64,000 nucleotides of DNA, taken from NCBI GenBank assembly GCA_016212885.1, contig JACRDO010000133.1:62001-126000 (forward strand). The letters are read 5' to 3'. Below the pieces are notes generated by a model that saw only the letters and a program-made list of their open reading frames with translations, did no database searches and had not been told where the DNA came from. The DNA is from Elusimicrobiota bacterium. Its GTDB lineage: Bacteria > Elusimicrobiota > Elusimicrobia > UBA1565. The translations under genes and the position numbers were made by a program. Of this stretch, positions 7,733 through 16,543 are shown one piece after another; position 1 is the stretch's first letter, and the number at the start of each line of letters is the position of its first letter.

Positions 7733-8989
7733 ATGAAGTTCAACACTCATAGGGGACCATTGAAGCTCAGCCTGAAGCAATGCGCGGTCCTGACGGCGCT
7801 CCTGTTAAGCGCCTGCCTGCCCCGGCCCCGGACGAGCGGCCCTCCCGGCCAAGGCCGGCCAGCTGTGCGGCTCGTCCCTCCCGATCAGTGGCCCATCCTG
7901 CAAGACGACCTGGACCCCGCATCCCTGGCCAAGGCGGCCGAGAGGACGGTCGCATACCTGAAGACCCTGGACCCGCAGAAGCTCATCCAGGCGGGCGGCC
8001 GGAGCGTGGGCCCCCAGCTCCTCATCGACACGGCTCAAGCCCTGGCGCGCCCGCGTCCTGAAGGGGAGACGCCGGAGCAGTTCACGCAGCGCCTGAAGCA
8101 GGACTTCGACCTTTTCGCGGTGGGGACTTCGACCTCCCCCAAGGCCGCGTTCTTCTCCGCCTATTATCAGCCGGTGCTCAAGGCGAGCCTTGAGCGCACG
8201 GGGAAGTTCCAATACCCGCTCTACCGGCGTCCGCCGGACATGCTCGAAGCTGACCTCGGCGCCTTCAACCCGAAGTGGAAGGGAGAGGGAGTGGTCGGCC
8301 GCGCGCAGGAGCGCCGCTTCGTCCCCTACTTCGACCGCCGCGAAATCGACGCGCGCAAAGTCTTGGAAGGCAAAAGCCTGGAGCTCGCCTGGCTCGAGAC
8401 CCAGTTCGACCGGCTCGACCTCCACATCGAAGGCTCCGGCCTGCTGGAGTTCCCGGACGGAGCCCTGCGGATGGCGCGCTACGCCGCGACGAACGCCCTG
8501 CCCTACAAGAGCGTCGGGCTGGCCGTCGTGGGCGCCGGGGCCATGACCCGCGAGGAGATCAGCCACGAGACGCTCCGGCAGTATCTCCAGGACCACCCGG
8601 AAGGGGAGTCTTGGCTCATCAGCCAGAACCCGCGCTACACCTTCTTCGAGCTCGTCGAGACGCCTCCGGACGGGGAGCCGTTGGGCCGCATCAGCCAGCC
8701 GCTCATGGCCGGCCGCTCCATCGCCGTGGATCCGCGCTTCACCCCGCTGGGCGCGGCCGTATTCATGCGCCTGGACCTGGCCCAGACCGACGAGTCCGGC
8801 CGCCTCCTCGGCAAGGCCAAGGCCTCCCGCTTCGCCTTCTGCCAGGACGTGGGCGGAGCGATCACCGGAGCGGGCCGTGTGGACATTTACGTGGGCCACG
8901 GCCCCCAGGCCAAGGGCCTCGCCCCGCGCATCTGGGAACCGGGAGAGCTCTACCTGCTCCTCAAGAAGCTCCCGCCAAGGCAGCGGTGA
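7733..8989 (+). CDS. mltA: membrane-bound lytic murein transglycosylase A
   Basis: 418-aa outer-membrane lipoprotein. The N-terminus has a lipobox (LLLSAC, Cys about residue 28). The MltA domain follows, and the C-terminal 3D domain carries the conserved DVGGAITGAGRVDIYVGHG stretch with the catalytic Asp. MltA cleaves the MurNAc-GlcNAc bond to give 1,6-anhydro-MurNAc ends. The gene overlaps the downstream namZ by 4 nt (GTGA), so the pair is translationally coupled. AnmK and MurQ, which process anhydro-MurNAc, are encoded further along the window, giving a consistent cell-wall turnover and recycling set. Confidence 0.95.
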   Translation: MKFNTHRGPLKLSLKQCAVLTALLLSACLPRPRTSGPPGQGRPAVRLVPPDQWPILQDDLDPASLAKAAERTVAYLKTLDPQKLIQAGGRSVGPQLLIDTAQALARPRPEGETPEQFTQRLKQDFDLFAVGTSTSPKAAFFSAYYQPVLKASLERTGKFQYPLYRRPPDMLEADLGAFNPKWKGEGVVGRAQERRFVPYFDRREIDARKVLEGKSLELAWLETQFDRLDLHIEGSGLLEFPDGALRMARYAATNALPYKSVGLAVVGAGAMTREEISHETLRQYLQDHPEGESWLISQNPRYTFFELVETPPDGEPLGRISQPLMAGRSIAVDPRFTPLGAAVFMRLDLAQTDESGRLLGKAKASRFAFCQDVGGAITGAGRVDIYVGHGPQAKGLAPRIWEPGELYLLLKKLPPRQR

Positions 8990-10206
8990 GAGCCCTCTCC
9001 CTGCTCCTCGCGGGGCTGTCCCTGGCCGCCTCGGCCCAGGCTCCGGCCCCGCGGGCCGCCCGGGAGGTGCTCGCCGGCATCGACGTTCTCGAGAGCACGG
9101 ATTCCCCGGGTCTTAAAGGCAAGCGTGTGGGGCTGATCACCAATCACACCGGCTTCGACCGCCAAGGCCGCTCGACGGTCCAGGTGCTGGCCGGGGCCAA
9201 AGGCGTACAGCTCAAGGCCCTGTTCTCGCCGGAGCACGGGCTGGCGGGCCTGGTCGAGGAAGGGGCCGTTTCCTCGGACAGCTTCCGCCTGCCGGACGGC
9301 CGGAGCATCCCGGTCTACAGCCTTTACGGAGACATGAAAGCCCCTTCGCCCGACATGCTCTCGGGCCTGGACGCGCTGGTCTTCGACATCCAGGACGTCG
9401 GGGCGCGGTTCTACACCTATTCCACGACCATGGCCCTCGCGATGGAGGCCGCGGCCAAGCGCGGCATCGAGTTCATCGTGCTGGACCGGCCCAACCCCAT
9501 CAACGGCGAGACGGTGCAGGGCCCGATCCTCGACGACAGCGTCCGCCACTTCACCGCCTACCTCCCCATCGCCGTGCGCCACGGGATGACGATGGGCGAG
9601 CTCGCGCGCCTGCACAACGTCACGGCCAAGGTCGGCGCCCGCCTGCTCGTCATCCCGATGAAGAATTGGTCGCGCGTGCTTTGGTACGACGACCTGGGCC
9701 TGCCCTGGAAGGCGCCCTCGCCGAACATGCCCGACGTGGACGCGGCCTCGCTCTATCCCGGCATCGGCTGCTTCGAGGCGTCGAACATCTCGATCGGACG
9801 CGGAACCGCGTTCCCCTTCCGCTGGATCGGCGCCCCCTGGCTCGACGACAAGGCCCTGCTCAAGCGCCTGCGGCTCGCGGGGCTGAAAGGCTACCGCTTC
9901 GAGAGGGAGGAGCAGACCCCCTCCAAGAGCGTCTTCCAGGGCCAGCCCTGCCGCGGCGTGCGCATCCAGGTGACGGGCCGCAACGTCGCCGATCCTTTGC
10001 GCCTCTTCGCCCACATGGTCTGCGCCCTGCGCGACCTCCACCCGCTTGAGTTCGGCATCCGCTTCGACGAGATGATCCGGATGATCGGGACCGACCGCTT
10101 CCGGATGCTCTACAACGCGGGCGCGCGGCCGCGAGACATGATCCAGATGTTCGAGGCGGACGCCGCGGCCTTCAAGGCGCGGCGGGCGCCGTTTTTGCTG
10201 TATTGA
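8986..10206 (+). CDS. namZ: exo-beta-N-acetylmuramidase NamZ (DUF1343)
   Basis: 406-aa protein, GTG start overlapping the mltA stop. The signal peptide is MRALSLLLAGLSLAASAQA. The domain has the features of DUF1343: GLITNHTGFDRQGRST near the N-terminus, LFSPEHG, FDIQDVGARFYTY, LDRPNPI, PSPNMP and EASNISIGRGT. The founding member (Bacillus NamZ) is a secreted exo-beta-N-acetylmuramidase that releases MurNAc from non-reducing ends of peptidoglycan fragments. Coupling to mltA supports a role in trimming muropeptides outside the cytoplasm. Family assignment is firm; the exact product released here is inferred. Confidence 0.92.
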   Translation: MRALSLLLAGLSLAASAQAPAPRAAREVLAGIDVLESTDSPGLKGKRVGLITNHTGFDRQGRSTVQVLAGAKGVQLKALFSPEHGLAGLVEEGAVSSDSFRLPDGRSIPVYSLYGDMKAPSPDMLSGLDALVFDIQDVGARFYTYSTTMALAMEAAAKRGIEFIVLDRPNPINGETVQGPILDDSVRHFTAYLPIAVRHGMTMGELARLHNVTAKVGARLLVIPMKNWSRVLWYDDLGLPWKAPSPNMPDVDAASLYPGIGCFEASNISIGRGTAFPFRWIGAPWLDDKALLKRLRLAGLKGYRFEREEQTPSKSVFQGQPCRGVRIQVTGRNVADPLRLFAHMVCALRDLHPLEFGIRFDEMIRMIGTDRFRMLYNAGARPRDMIQMFEADAAAFKARRAPFLLY

Positions 10207-10221
10207 CGGGAACGATCGTCT

Positions 10222-11382
10222 TCATAGGCCGAGCTGCTCGAACACGTCCTGCCAGGGCAGGATCTTGACCGCGCCGCAGTTCCGCGGCCGGGGCGCCAGG
10301 CAAGCGCAGATCAAGGACGCCTCCGGCCGGATCTCGCGGAAAGACCAAAGCCCCCCTAGGTTGCTGTTATGGGGCTCATCGGAGGCTTTGATTTCGACGG
10401 CGACCGGAGGCCCTTCGGCCGGCTCCGCGACGAGGTCCGCCTCCGCGCCGGCTTCGGTGCGATAGAATGAAAAGGAGAATTCCTTGCCTGAGTAGTCCGC
10501 GATCCGCAGGATCTCGGCGATCAAGAAGCGCTCGAAGCTCAGCCCGTGCTCGGATGTGCCGCGCTCCAGAGAGGCGCTGAGCCTCCCGGCAAGGGCGCGC
10601 TGGACCCCGGAATCGAAGAAATAGAACTTCGGATGTTTGGCCAACCGCTTTCTGGCCGACTTGGCGTAAGGCATGAGAAAGAACCCGAGCAGGGTGTCCT
10701 CGAGTATCTGGAAATGCTCTTTGACAGTCTGGTAGGAGGCGCCCGTCGCCCGCGCCAGGTTCGAGTAGTTGACCAGATTGCCGCTTTCGGAAGCCGCCAA
10801 AGGCAGGAAGCGCAGGAAAGGCCCGGCGTTTCTCACCAGAGCCTCTGCCTCGATCTCCTCTTTCAAGTAGGTCTCCGCGTAAGCCTTGAGGGTCCTCCGG
10901 GCATCTTCCTCGCTGTTATCAAGAAAGACGCTGGGCAGAGAACCCAGCCGCAGCGCCCTTTCGAGGGAAAAACGGCTCCCGCACTCCCGATGGGTCAGCG
11001 GATGCAGGCGCAGTGTCCATGCCCGGCCGGCCAAAAGGTCCGCGCGAGAGCGCTTGAGCTTCCGAGCGCTCGAGCCGCTCATGCAGAACCAAGGCGGCTC
11101 CGGCGATTCCATGATCGAATGTATCTCGCTGAGAATATCCGGGATGCGCTGGATCTCATCCATCACAACATGGGTCTGCCCCTTCCGGCGGCTTAACACC
11201 TCTTCTCTGAAGATAGCGGGGTTGGCAGCCAAACGTCTGTACTCTTCGGATCTGAGCAGGTCGTAGTACAGCGTTGATTCGCTCGGGAAGGCGCTTTTGA
11301 GCAAGGTGCTTTTCCCGGTTTGCCTGGGACCAAAGAGAAAAAAACTGCGTTGCTCTGGAAGCTTAAGCGTTCTTTCAATCAT
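10222..11382 (-). CDS. AAA ATPase with DUF4143 domain
   Basis: 386-aa protein of the widespread ATPase/DUF4143 family. The N-terminal AAA domain has Walker A GPRQTGKST (residues about 18-26) and Walker B VVMDEIQRIPD (about 72); a Ser sensor stretch (FCMSGSSARKLKR) follows. The C-terminal DUF4143 domain ends in the nuclease-like motif YRTEAGAEADLVAEPAEGPPVAVEIKAS, in which E/D and the EIK triad resemble a PD-(D/E)XK fold. The cellular role of this family is unknown; members are often patchily distributed and horizontally moved. It has its own strong promoter and is not in an operon. Confidence 0.9.
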   Translation of the reverse strand: MIERTLKLPEQRSFFLFGPRQTGKSTLLKSAFPSESTLYYDLLRSEEYRRLAANPAIFREEVLSRRKGQTHVVMDEIQRIPDILSEIHSIMESPEPPWFCMSGSSARKLKRSRADLLAGRAWTLRLHPLTHRECGSRFSLERALRLGSLPSVFLDNSEEDARRTLKAYAETYLKEEIEAEALVRNAGPFLRFLPLAASESGNLVNYSNLARATGASYQTVKEHFQILEDTLLGFFLMPYAKSARKRLAKHPKFYFFDSGVQRALAGRLSASLERGTSEHGLSFERFLIAEILRIADYSGKEFSFSFYRTEAGAEADLVAEPAEGPPVAVEIKASDEPHNSNLGGLWSFREIRPEASLICACLAPRPRNCGAVKILPWQDVFEQLGL

Positions 11383-11391
11383 AGCACTTCT

Positions 11392-11420
11392 ATTATACGT
11401 CGTAAATTAGAAGTTGTCAA
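11392..11420 (-). promoter_or_regulatory. consensus sigma70 promoter of DUF4143 ATPase gene, near-leaderless
   Basis: Perfect TTGACA (11415-11420), 17-nt spacer, perfect TATAAT (11392-11397) on the minus strand. The ATG at 11382 is 9 nt past the -10 box. A 7-bp inverted repeat (ACTTCTA / TAGAAGT) overlaps the promoter and could be an operator. Confidence 0.85.
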
Positions 11421-11470
11421 CATATATTACGATTTAGAGGCTTGGGATTATGCTGCAGTCCGCCAACGAA

Positions 11471-13735
11471 TTACTTCTTGCGCACCAGGACCAGCACGCC
11501 GTGCGCAGGGATGCGGATATCCACCTTGGACCCGCCCCCCTCTCCTGCGAAGGTGCGGGCCGAGGCGCCCGAGCCCAGCGCGTCGCTCAGGACGGTCCCG
11601 GGCGGAGTCAGCTTGGCGTCCACCCACATCTGGGCCGAGCGCGCCTCGCCCGCGGTGTTCATGACCACCAGGACTTCCTTCCCCTCGTAGATGCGGCTGA
11701 AGGCGTAGATGCCCGGCCCGTTCGGGTCGGACCAGCGCACGAACTGCTCGCCGCGGCTCAAAGCGGGGTAGGCTTTGCGGCCGCGGGCCAGGGCGCTCAG
11801 CATCTGGTACCACGGGGACTTCGCGTCGAACTTGTCGCCTTGGGAGCTCGGGGTCTTGAACTTGCCTTCTGGGAACATGTCTTCGCGGTAGCCGTCGAGC
11901 CCCAGGTCCGCGCCCGGGGTCTGCCGGAAGGCCTGCTCGGTCCCGTAGTAGATGTAGGGGATGCCGATGGAGAGCAGCACGTAGGCCAGCGCGACCCGGA
12001 GGATGCCGATCGGATCACCCTCCCTCAGGAAGCGCGGCTTGTCCTGGTTGTCCAGGAAGCGCACCAGGCGGCTGAGGGCCTCGCCCAAAGCCGCGCGGAC
12101 CCCGTTCAAGCTGCCTTCGAGGACGCTCGTCGGGGCCTCGCCGTGGATCGCGCCGTAGTCCCAGAAGTAGGCGGGGTAGTTGTACGCGGCGTCGAGGCGG
12201 CCGTTCTGGAGTTCGGGCCTCAGGGCGTTGGGGTCCCCGTTGTAGAGCTCGCCCAGGACCAGGAAATTCTTCTTGCCGAGCTTGCCGGCGTACTCGCGGA
12301 TCTCCTTGAAGAACCGGGCCCAGAAGGACGGGTGGACGTGCATGTAGGTGTCGAGGCGGTACCCGTCAACGTCCGTCTCCTTGATCCACCACTTCGCCGC
12401 GTGCAGGAGGATGTCCTGGGTCCTCGGGTTCTCGGTGGCCAGCTGGTTGAGGCCCCCGGGGAAGTCGCCGTACTGGACCTGCTCGGGGTTGTGCCAGTCG
12501 TCGATGGAGCCGCGGCGGTGGAAATGCTCCTCCTTGGCCAGCTCGACCGGCTTCACCGGATACTTCCACCTCTTGATCTTCTTCGGCTGGGAGCCGTACT
12601 TCCAGCCGCCTTCGTACTCCAGGATCGGGCCCGTGTGGTTGAACACCACGTCCAGGACGATGCGCATGCCCCGCTTGTGCGCCTCGGCGACCAGCTGCTT
12701 GAACTCCGCTAGGGTGCCGATCTGCGGGTCCACGGCCATGAAATGGATGGGCCAATACTGATGGTAGCCGGCCGGCGGGCTCATGGTCAGCGGGTTGATC
12801 AGGAGCGTGGTGACGCCGAGTCCCTGCAGGTAGTCCAGCTTCCCCATCAGGCCCCGGATGTTCCCCCCGTGCCGCGTGCGCCCGTCCGCCGGGTCTCCCC
12901 AGGCCGTGAAAGGCTTCGCGCGGTTGAAGCGGTCCATGACGAGCGAGTAGATGATCTCGTCGCGCCAGTCCTCGGGGGAGGGCGTGAAGCGCGCGCCCGG
13001 CGGGATATCCAGGGACGCCTCCTTGACCGAGCTCGGGGCCTCCGCGGGCTCGGCCGGGACATCGGCCCAGCCGGCCTCGTCCTTGTCCGCGGACGCGGCT
13101 TCCGCCGCGGCCGAGGGCTCCTTGTGGTCGTCGCGCGTGTCAAAGGGGTCTTGGAGCTTCGGGACCACGCCAGAGGAGAACGGGCGCAGGGACTCGCCGA
13201 CGCTTCTCTCCGGCGCGGGCTCCGCGGTCTTAGCCGCGGGGGCGTTCGCCACGGCCTGCGCGGGGCCCACGGGCGGGACCTCCGCCTTGCGTGTCCCCTG
13301 CTTCGCGGCCGTCTTGACGGGCGCTTTCTCGGCCGCTCTCTCCACCCGGGCCGAAGCCTTCGGCGCCGAGAACTCGGGAGCCGCGGCGGAAACGTCCTGC
13401 GAGCCGATCGTCGTCTTGACGGAAGGCGCTGGGATGGCGGAGGGCGCCAGCTTGGGCTCCGCTCCGACTGAGGGCAGGGTGTTGCCGAGATCGATGACCG
13501 GCGAGTTGACGCCGAGATTGTTGAGAGAGACCGGGGAGACCGCGCCGGAGACGCCCGCTCCGATCCCCGCCGCGGGGCTCACCGCTGACCCGGTCTGCTG
13601 CGGCACGGTCTGGGCGCATAGCTCCGAGATGAAGCCGCCCGGCTGAGCGATCAGCAGGGCTGCTGAGAGGGCTTGGGCAAGGGTCTTGCGGAGCATCGGG
13701 TGTGCCATCATTCTGAGTGTAGGCCGCGCAGCCAT
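11471..13735 (-). CDS. secreted GH13 alpha-amylase family protein
   Basis: 754-aa protein: N-terminal signal sequence (LRKTLAQALSAALLIAQPGG), about 200 residues of Ala/Pro/Val-rich linker, then a GH13 catalytic barrel from about residue 240 (DEIIYSLVMDRFNRAKPF). Region I is VVFNHTG, region II is YRLDTYMHV (Asp nucleophile), region III is LGELYNG (Glu acid/base). Region IV reads FLDNQDKPRF where GH13 enzymes normally have NHD, so the substrate-contacting His is replaced by Gln. A C-terminal beta domain follows (GKEVLVVMNTAGEARSA). Starch or glycogen-type alpha-glucan cleavage is likely, but region IV weakens the claim. It is divergent from the second amylase at 13838. Confidence 0.85.
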   Translation of the reverse strand: MAARPTLRMMAHPMLRKTLAQALSAALLIAQPGGFISELCAQTVPQQTGSAVSPAAGIGAGVSGAVSPVSLNNLGVNSPVIDLGNTLPSVGAEPKLAPSAIPAPSVKTTIGSQDVSAAAPEFSAPKASARVERAAEKAPVKTAAKQGTRKAEVPPVGPAQAVANAPAAKTAEPAPERSVGESLRPFSSGVVPKLQDPFDTRDDHKEPSAAAEAASADKDEAGWADVPAEPAEAPSSVKEASLDIPPGARFTPSPEDWRDEIIYSLVMDRFNRAKPFTAWGDPADGRTRHGGNIRGLMGKLDYLQGLGVTTLLINPLTMSPPAGYHQYWPIHFMAVDPQIGTLAEFKQLVAEAHKRGMRIVLDVVFNHTGPILEYEGGWKYGSQPKKIKRWKYPVKPVELAKEEHFHRRGSIDDWHNPEQVQYGDFPGGLNQLATENPRTQDILLHAAKWWIKETDVDGYRLDTYMHVHPSFWARFFKEIREYAGKLGKKNFLVLGELYNGDPNALRPELQNGRLDAAYNYPAYFWDYGAIHGEAPTSVLEGSLNGVRAALGEALSRLVRFLDNQDKPRFLREGDPIGILRVALAYVLLSIGIPYIYYGTEQAFRQTPGADLGLDGYREDMFPEGKFKTPSSQGDKFDAKSPWYQMLSALARGRKAYPALSRGEQFVRWSDPNGPGIYAFSRIYEGKEVLVVMNTAGEARSAQMWVDAKLTPPGTVLSDALGSGASARTFAGEGGGSKVDIRIPAHGVLVLVRKK

Positions 13736-13837
13736 ACCGTTCGAGGGACTTCAAGGCAATGGAAGGAGGAGAGTCGGCCCAGTCCTTTTTGGGCCCTTGG
13801 TCCCTGCCCGGGATGTTGTAGAATTACGCGCACGCCC

Positions 13838-16543
13838 ATGAGGACCTCCGCGCTCCTGCTGGCCGGCCTTTTGACCGTCGGAGCGCGCGCGCAGGCCGCA
13901 TCGAACCTTCCACACGACGTAGGTTCGATACGTCCCGAACAACGGCGTTCGGATGTTCGGGACGCTTCGCTCCTCCAGGCCGGCTCGCCGGATTGGCGGG
14001 ACCAGATCGTCTACTTCCTGATGACGGACCGCTTCTCGGACGGGAATCCCGCCAACGACGACCAGGGGCACGGCGAGTACAAGCCGCAGGACCCCAACGC
14101 CTACAGCGGCGGGGACATGAAGGGCATCCTCCAGAAGCTTGACTACATCCAGGCCCTCGGCGCCACGGCCGTGTGGCTGACCCCGCCGGTCGCGAACGTC
14201 TGGTACGACTCGACGCTGAAGATGTCCGGCTACCACGGCTACTGGACAGAGAACTTCAAGCGGATCGACAAGCATCTGGGCGCGGTCGAGGACTACCGGC
14301 GCCTCTCGATGGACCTGCACAAGCGGGGCATGTTCCTCATCCAGGACATCGTGGCCAACCACATCGGAGACTTCTTCAACTACGAAGGCCCCTACGACCC
14401 GGCTCAGCCGGAGAAGGGCTTCCGCCTCAAGAAGGGCATCTTCCCGCCCGGCCCCTCCCAGCACCCGTTCTCGCTCAACGACGCCTCTGACCCGAAGCAG
14501 AGGCAGGCCGCGATCTACCACTGGACCCCCGACATCTCGGACTACAAGGACGACCGGCAGAGGCTGAACTACCAGATGAGCGGCTTGGACGACCTCAACA
14601 CCTCGAACCCGCTGGTCCGCGAGACCTTGCGGGCCTCCTACGACTTCTGGATCGCCACGGCCGGGGTGGACGGGTTTCGCATCGACACCGCGCATTTCGC
14701 GGAGCACGAGTTCTGGCGGGACTTTATCCACTCGGCCTCCAGCGCGGCCCCGGGCGTCGAGGTCTACGCGCGGAGCCTGGGCAAGAAGGACTTCATGACC
14801 TTCGGCGAGGTCTGGGTGAACAGCGAGCCGTTCGCAGACCAGGGCGAACAGGCCGCGGCGAGCTACCTCGGCACGGAGCAGGAGCCCGAGATGCGGGCGG
14901 TGCTGAACTTCCCGCTCGCCATGGACCTGCGCGCCGTGTTCGCCAAGGGAGCTCCCCCTGCGCGCTTGGCGTACCGCCTGGAGACTCTCAAGCGCCTCTT
15001 CCGGGGCGGCCGGGCCTCCGTCAACTTCGTGGACAACCACGACATGGCCAGGTTCCTTTCCGAAGGGTCCGAGGCCGCCTTCCTCCAAGCGCTCACGGCC
15101 TTGCTGACCCTTCCGGGCCTGCCGGTCATCTACGCCGGCAGCGAGCAGGGCTTCCTTGAAACGCGGGGCTCCATGTTCGCCGCGGGCTTCGGCTCCGGCG
15201 GCAAGGATCATTTCGACGATGCGCATCCCCTCTTCTGGGCGATCCATACGCTCGCCGCGGTCCGCAAGAGGAACGCCGTGTTCCGGCGCGGCGAACTGAC
15301 TCCTCTTTACGGCGCCGCCGCGGCCTCGGGCCCGCTCGCGTACCGGATGGACGTATCGAACTTCCCAGACGACGTAGGTTCGATACGTCCAAACCTACGC
15401 CGTTTGGAAAGTTTGGATGGAGAAGGGGAGCAGGCTCTGGTGGTCATGAACACCGCGGATGAGGAAGTCCTGCTGGCGGACATCGAGACCGGCATACCGG
15501 GGGGCTCGCTCCTGGACGCGCTGTTCCTGCGCGGCTTCACAGAGAGGCGATTCCAGATCGGCAAAGGCGGGAAGCTGACCCTTCCGCTTCCGGCGCGCGG
15601 CATCCTCGTGCTGAAAGCCTCCGGCAAGACCGCGCCCGTCGCCGCTCCCAAGGCTGCCCTGTCCGTCGATCCTTTGACGGGGCCGTTCACGGGGCCTGTC
15701 GCGGTTTCAGGCCGAGCCGCAGGGACACAGGAGCTGCTCATCGTCATCGACGGCCGCGTGACGAGGGCGATCCAGACCCGCGTGGGACCCGATGGGAGAT
15801 GGCAGGCCTCCTTCGACGCCGCGGACTTGAGCGACGGCGAGCACTCCCTGCTGGCGCTGGCGAAGACGGACACCGGCCTTGCTGCGTCCCAAGCGCAAGT
15901 CTTCACCGTGGCCGTGCCCTTCACGCTGTCGGCGTCGGCGGAGGACCCGGCCGGCGACGACAAGGGCCCCTCAGGCGCCTACCTCTATCCCTTGGCCGCG
16001 GGCTTCAAGGGCCGCGCCGACATCGCGAAGCTCTCCCTCTACCGGCGCGGCCGCGGCGCGAAGCTGGTCCTCCAGATGGCGGAACCCCTCTCCAACGGCT
16101 GGAACCCGGCCTTGGGCTTCGACCACGTCTGCTTCGACGTCTACATTTCGTTCCCCGGCAGGCGCGGGTCCAAGGTCCTTCCGCGCCTCAACGCCCCGGC
16201 CCCCGCGGGCTTCGAATGGAGCTTCGCGGCCTTCCTGGGCGGCTGGAAGGCCGCGCTCTACAGCGCCGAAGGCGCGAGCGCCTCCGCCTTCGGCCCCCAG
16301 GTCCAGCCCGCCCCGAAAGTAACGGCGGACAAGGACGCCAAGACCGTGGAGGTGCTCTTCGACCTGGATGCCTTCAAGGGAATCCCATCTTTCGACGGCG
16401 CGCGGTTCTACGTGACGACCTGGGACTACGACGGGATGGAAGGGACCCTGCGCCCGCTCGCGCCGGCTCCGGCGGACTACGCCTTCGGCGGCGGGAAGCC
16501 CAAGGAGCCGCGCATCATGGACGACGTTAAGCCGTTCCCTTGA
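13838..16543 (+). CDS. secreted GH13 alpha-amylase with glucodextranase C-terminal domain, carrying two palindromic inserts
   Basis: 901-aa protein. The signal peptide MRTSALLLAGLLTVGARAQA is followed directly by insert copy B (residues about 22-43). The GH13 barrel has all catalytic regions intact: QDIVANHIG (I), GFRIDTAHF (II, nucleophile Asp), FGEVWVN (III, acid/base Glu), FVDNHDMARF (IV). Insert copy C lies in the beta domain just before LVVMNTADEE. An Ig-like segment follows (VSVDPLTGPFTGPVAVSG type) and then a C-terminal region (DPAGDDKGPSGAYLYPL) typical of the glucodextranase/amylopullulanase C domain, which binds polysaccharide or the cell surface. Expected role: extracellular or periplasmic alpha-glucan hydrolysis. 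Both inserts keep the frame open. It overlaps the next gene by 4 nt. Confidence 0.92.
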   Translation: MRTSALLLAGLLTVGARAQAASNLPHDVGSIRPEQRRSDVRDASLLQAGSPDWRDQIVYFLMTDRFSDGNPANDDQGHGEYKPQDPNAYSGGDMKGILQKLDYIQALGATAVWLTPPVANVWYDSTLKMSGYHGYWTENFKRIDKHLGAVEDYRRLSMDLHKRGMFLIQDIVANHIGDFFNYEGPYDPAQPEKGFRLKKGIFPPGPSQHPFSLNDASDPKQRQAAIYHWTPDISDYKDDRQRLNYQMSGLDDLNTSNPLVRETLRASYDFWIATAGVDGFRIDTAHFAEHEFWRDFIHSASSAAPGVEVYARSLGKKDFMTFGEVWVNSEPFADQGEQAAASYLGTEQEPEMRAVLNFPLAMDLRAVFAKGAPPARLAYRLETLKRLFRGGRASVNFVDNHDMARFLSEGSEAAFLQALTALLTLPGLPVIYAGSEQGFLETRGSMFAAGFGSGGKDHFDDAHPLFWAIHTLAAVRKRNAVFRRGELTPLYGAAAASGPLAYRMDVSNFPDDVGSIRPNLRRLESLDGEGEQALVVMNTADEEVLLADIETGIPGGSLLDALFLRGFTERRFQIGKGGKLTLPLPARGILVLKASGKTAPVAAPKAALSVDPLTGPFTGPVAVSGRAAGTQELLIVIDGRVTRAIQTRVGPDGRWQASFDAADLSDGEHSLLALAKTDTGLAASQAQVFTVAVPFTLSASAEDPAGDDKGPSGAYLYPLAAGFKGRADIAKLSLYRRGRGAKLVLQMAEPLSNGWNPALGFDHVCFDVYISFPGRRGSKVLPRLNAPAPAGFEWSFAAFLGGWKAALYSAEGASASAFGPQVQPAPKVTADKDAKTVEVLFDLDAFKGIPSFDGARFYVTTWDYDGMEGTLRPLAPAPADYAFGGGKPKEPRIMDDVKPFP
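13899..13964 (+). repeat. double-hairpin palindromic element, copy B (in frame, after signal peptide of amylase)
   Basis: Hairpin 1 pairs ATCGAACCT (13900-13908) with AGGTTCGAT (13921-13929). Hairpin 2 pairs CGTCCCGAACA (13931-13941) with TGTTCGGGACG (13954-13964), 11 bp perfect. It encodes ASNLPHDVGSIRPEQRRSD in the amylase frame. Stem 2 differs in sequence from copy D at several positions, yet both are fully paired, so the changes are compensatory. Confidence 0.85.
15351..15419 (+). repeat. double-hairpin palindromic element, copy C (in frame, amylase beta domain)
   Basis: Hairpin 1 pairs ACGTATCGAAC (15351-15361) with GTTCGATACGT (15378-15388), 11 bp perfect, extendable by two weaker pairs. 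Hairpin 2 pairs CGTCCAAAC (15386-15394) with GTTTGGATG (15411-15419) with one G-T pair. It encodes DVSNFPDDVGSIRPNLRR. The paralogous amylase at 11471-13735 lacks this stretch: its YAFSRI joins almost directly to YEGKEVLVVMNT, giving an empty-site comparison within the window. Confidence 0.85.

Noticed and set aside
8275..8985. N-terminal extension of the namZ frame
   Set aside because: It overlaps mltA entirely; the GTG at 8986 begins a proper signal peptide and overlaps the mltA stop.
11450..12712. 420-codon open frame on the plus strand
   Set aside because: Antisense to the GH13 amylase catalytic domain.
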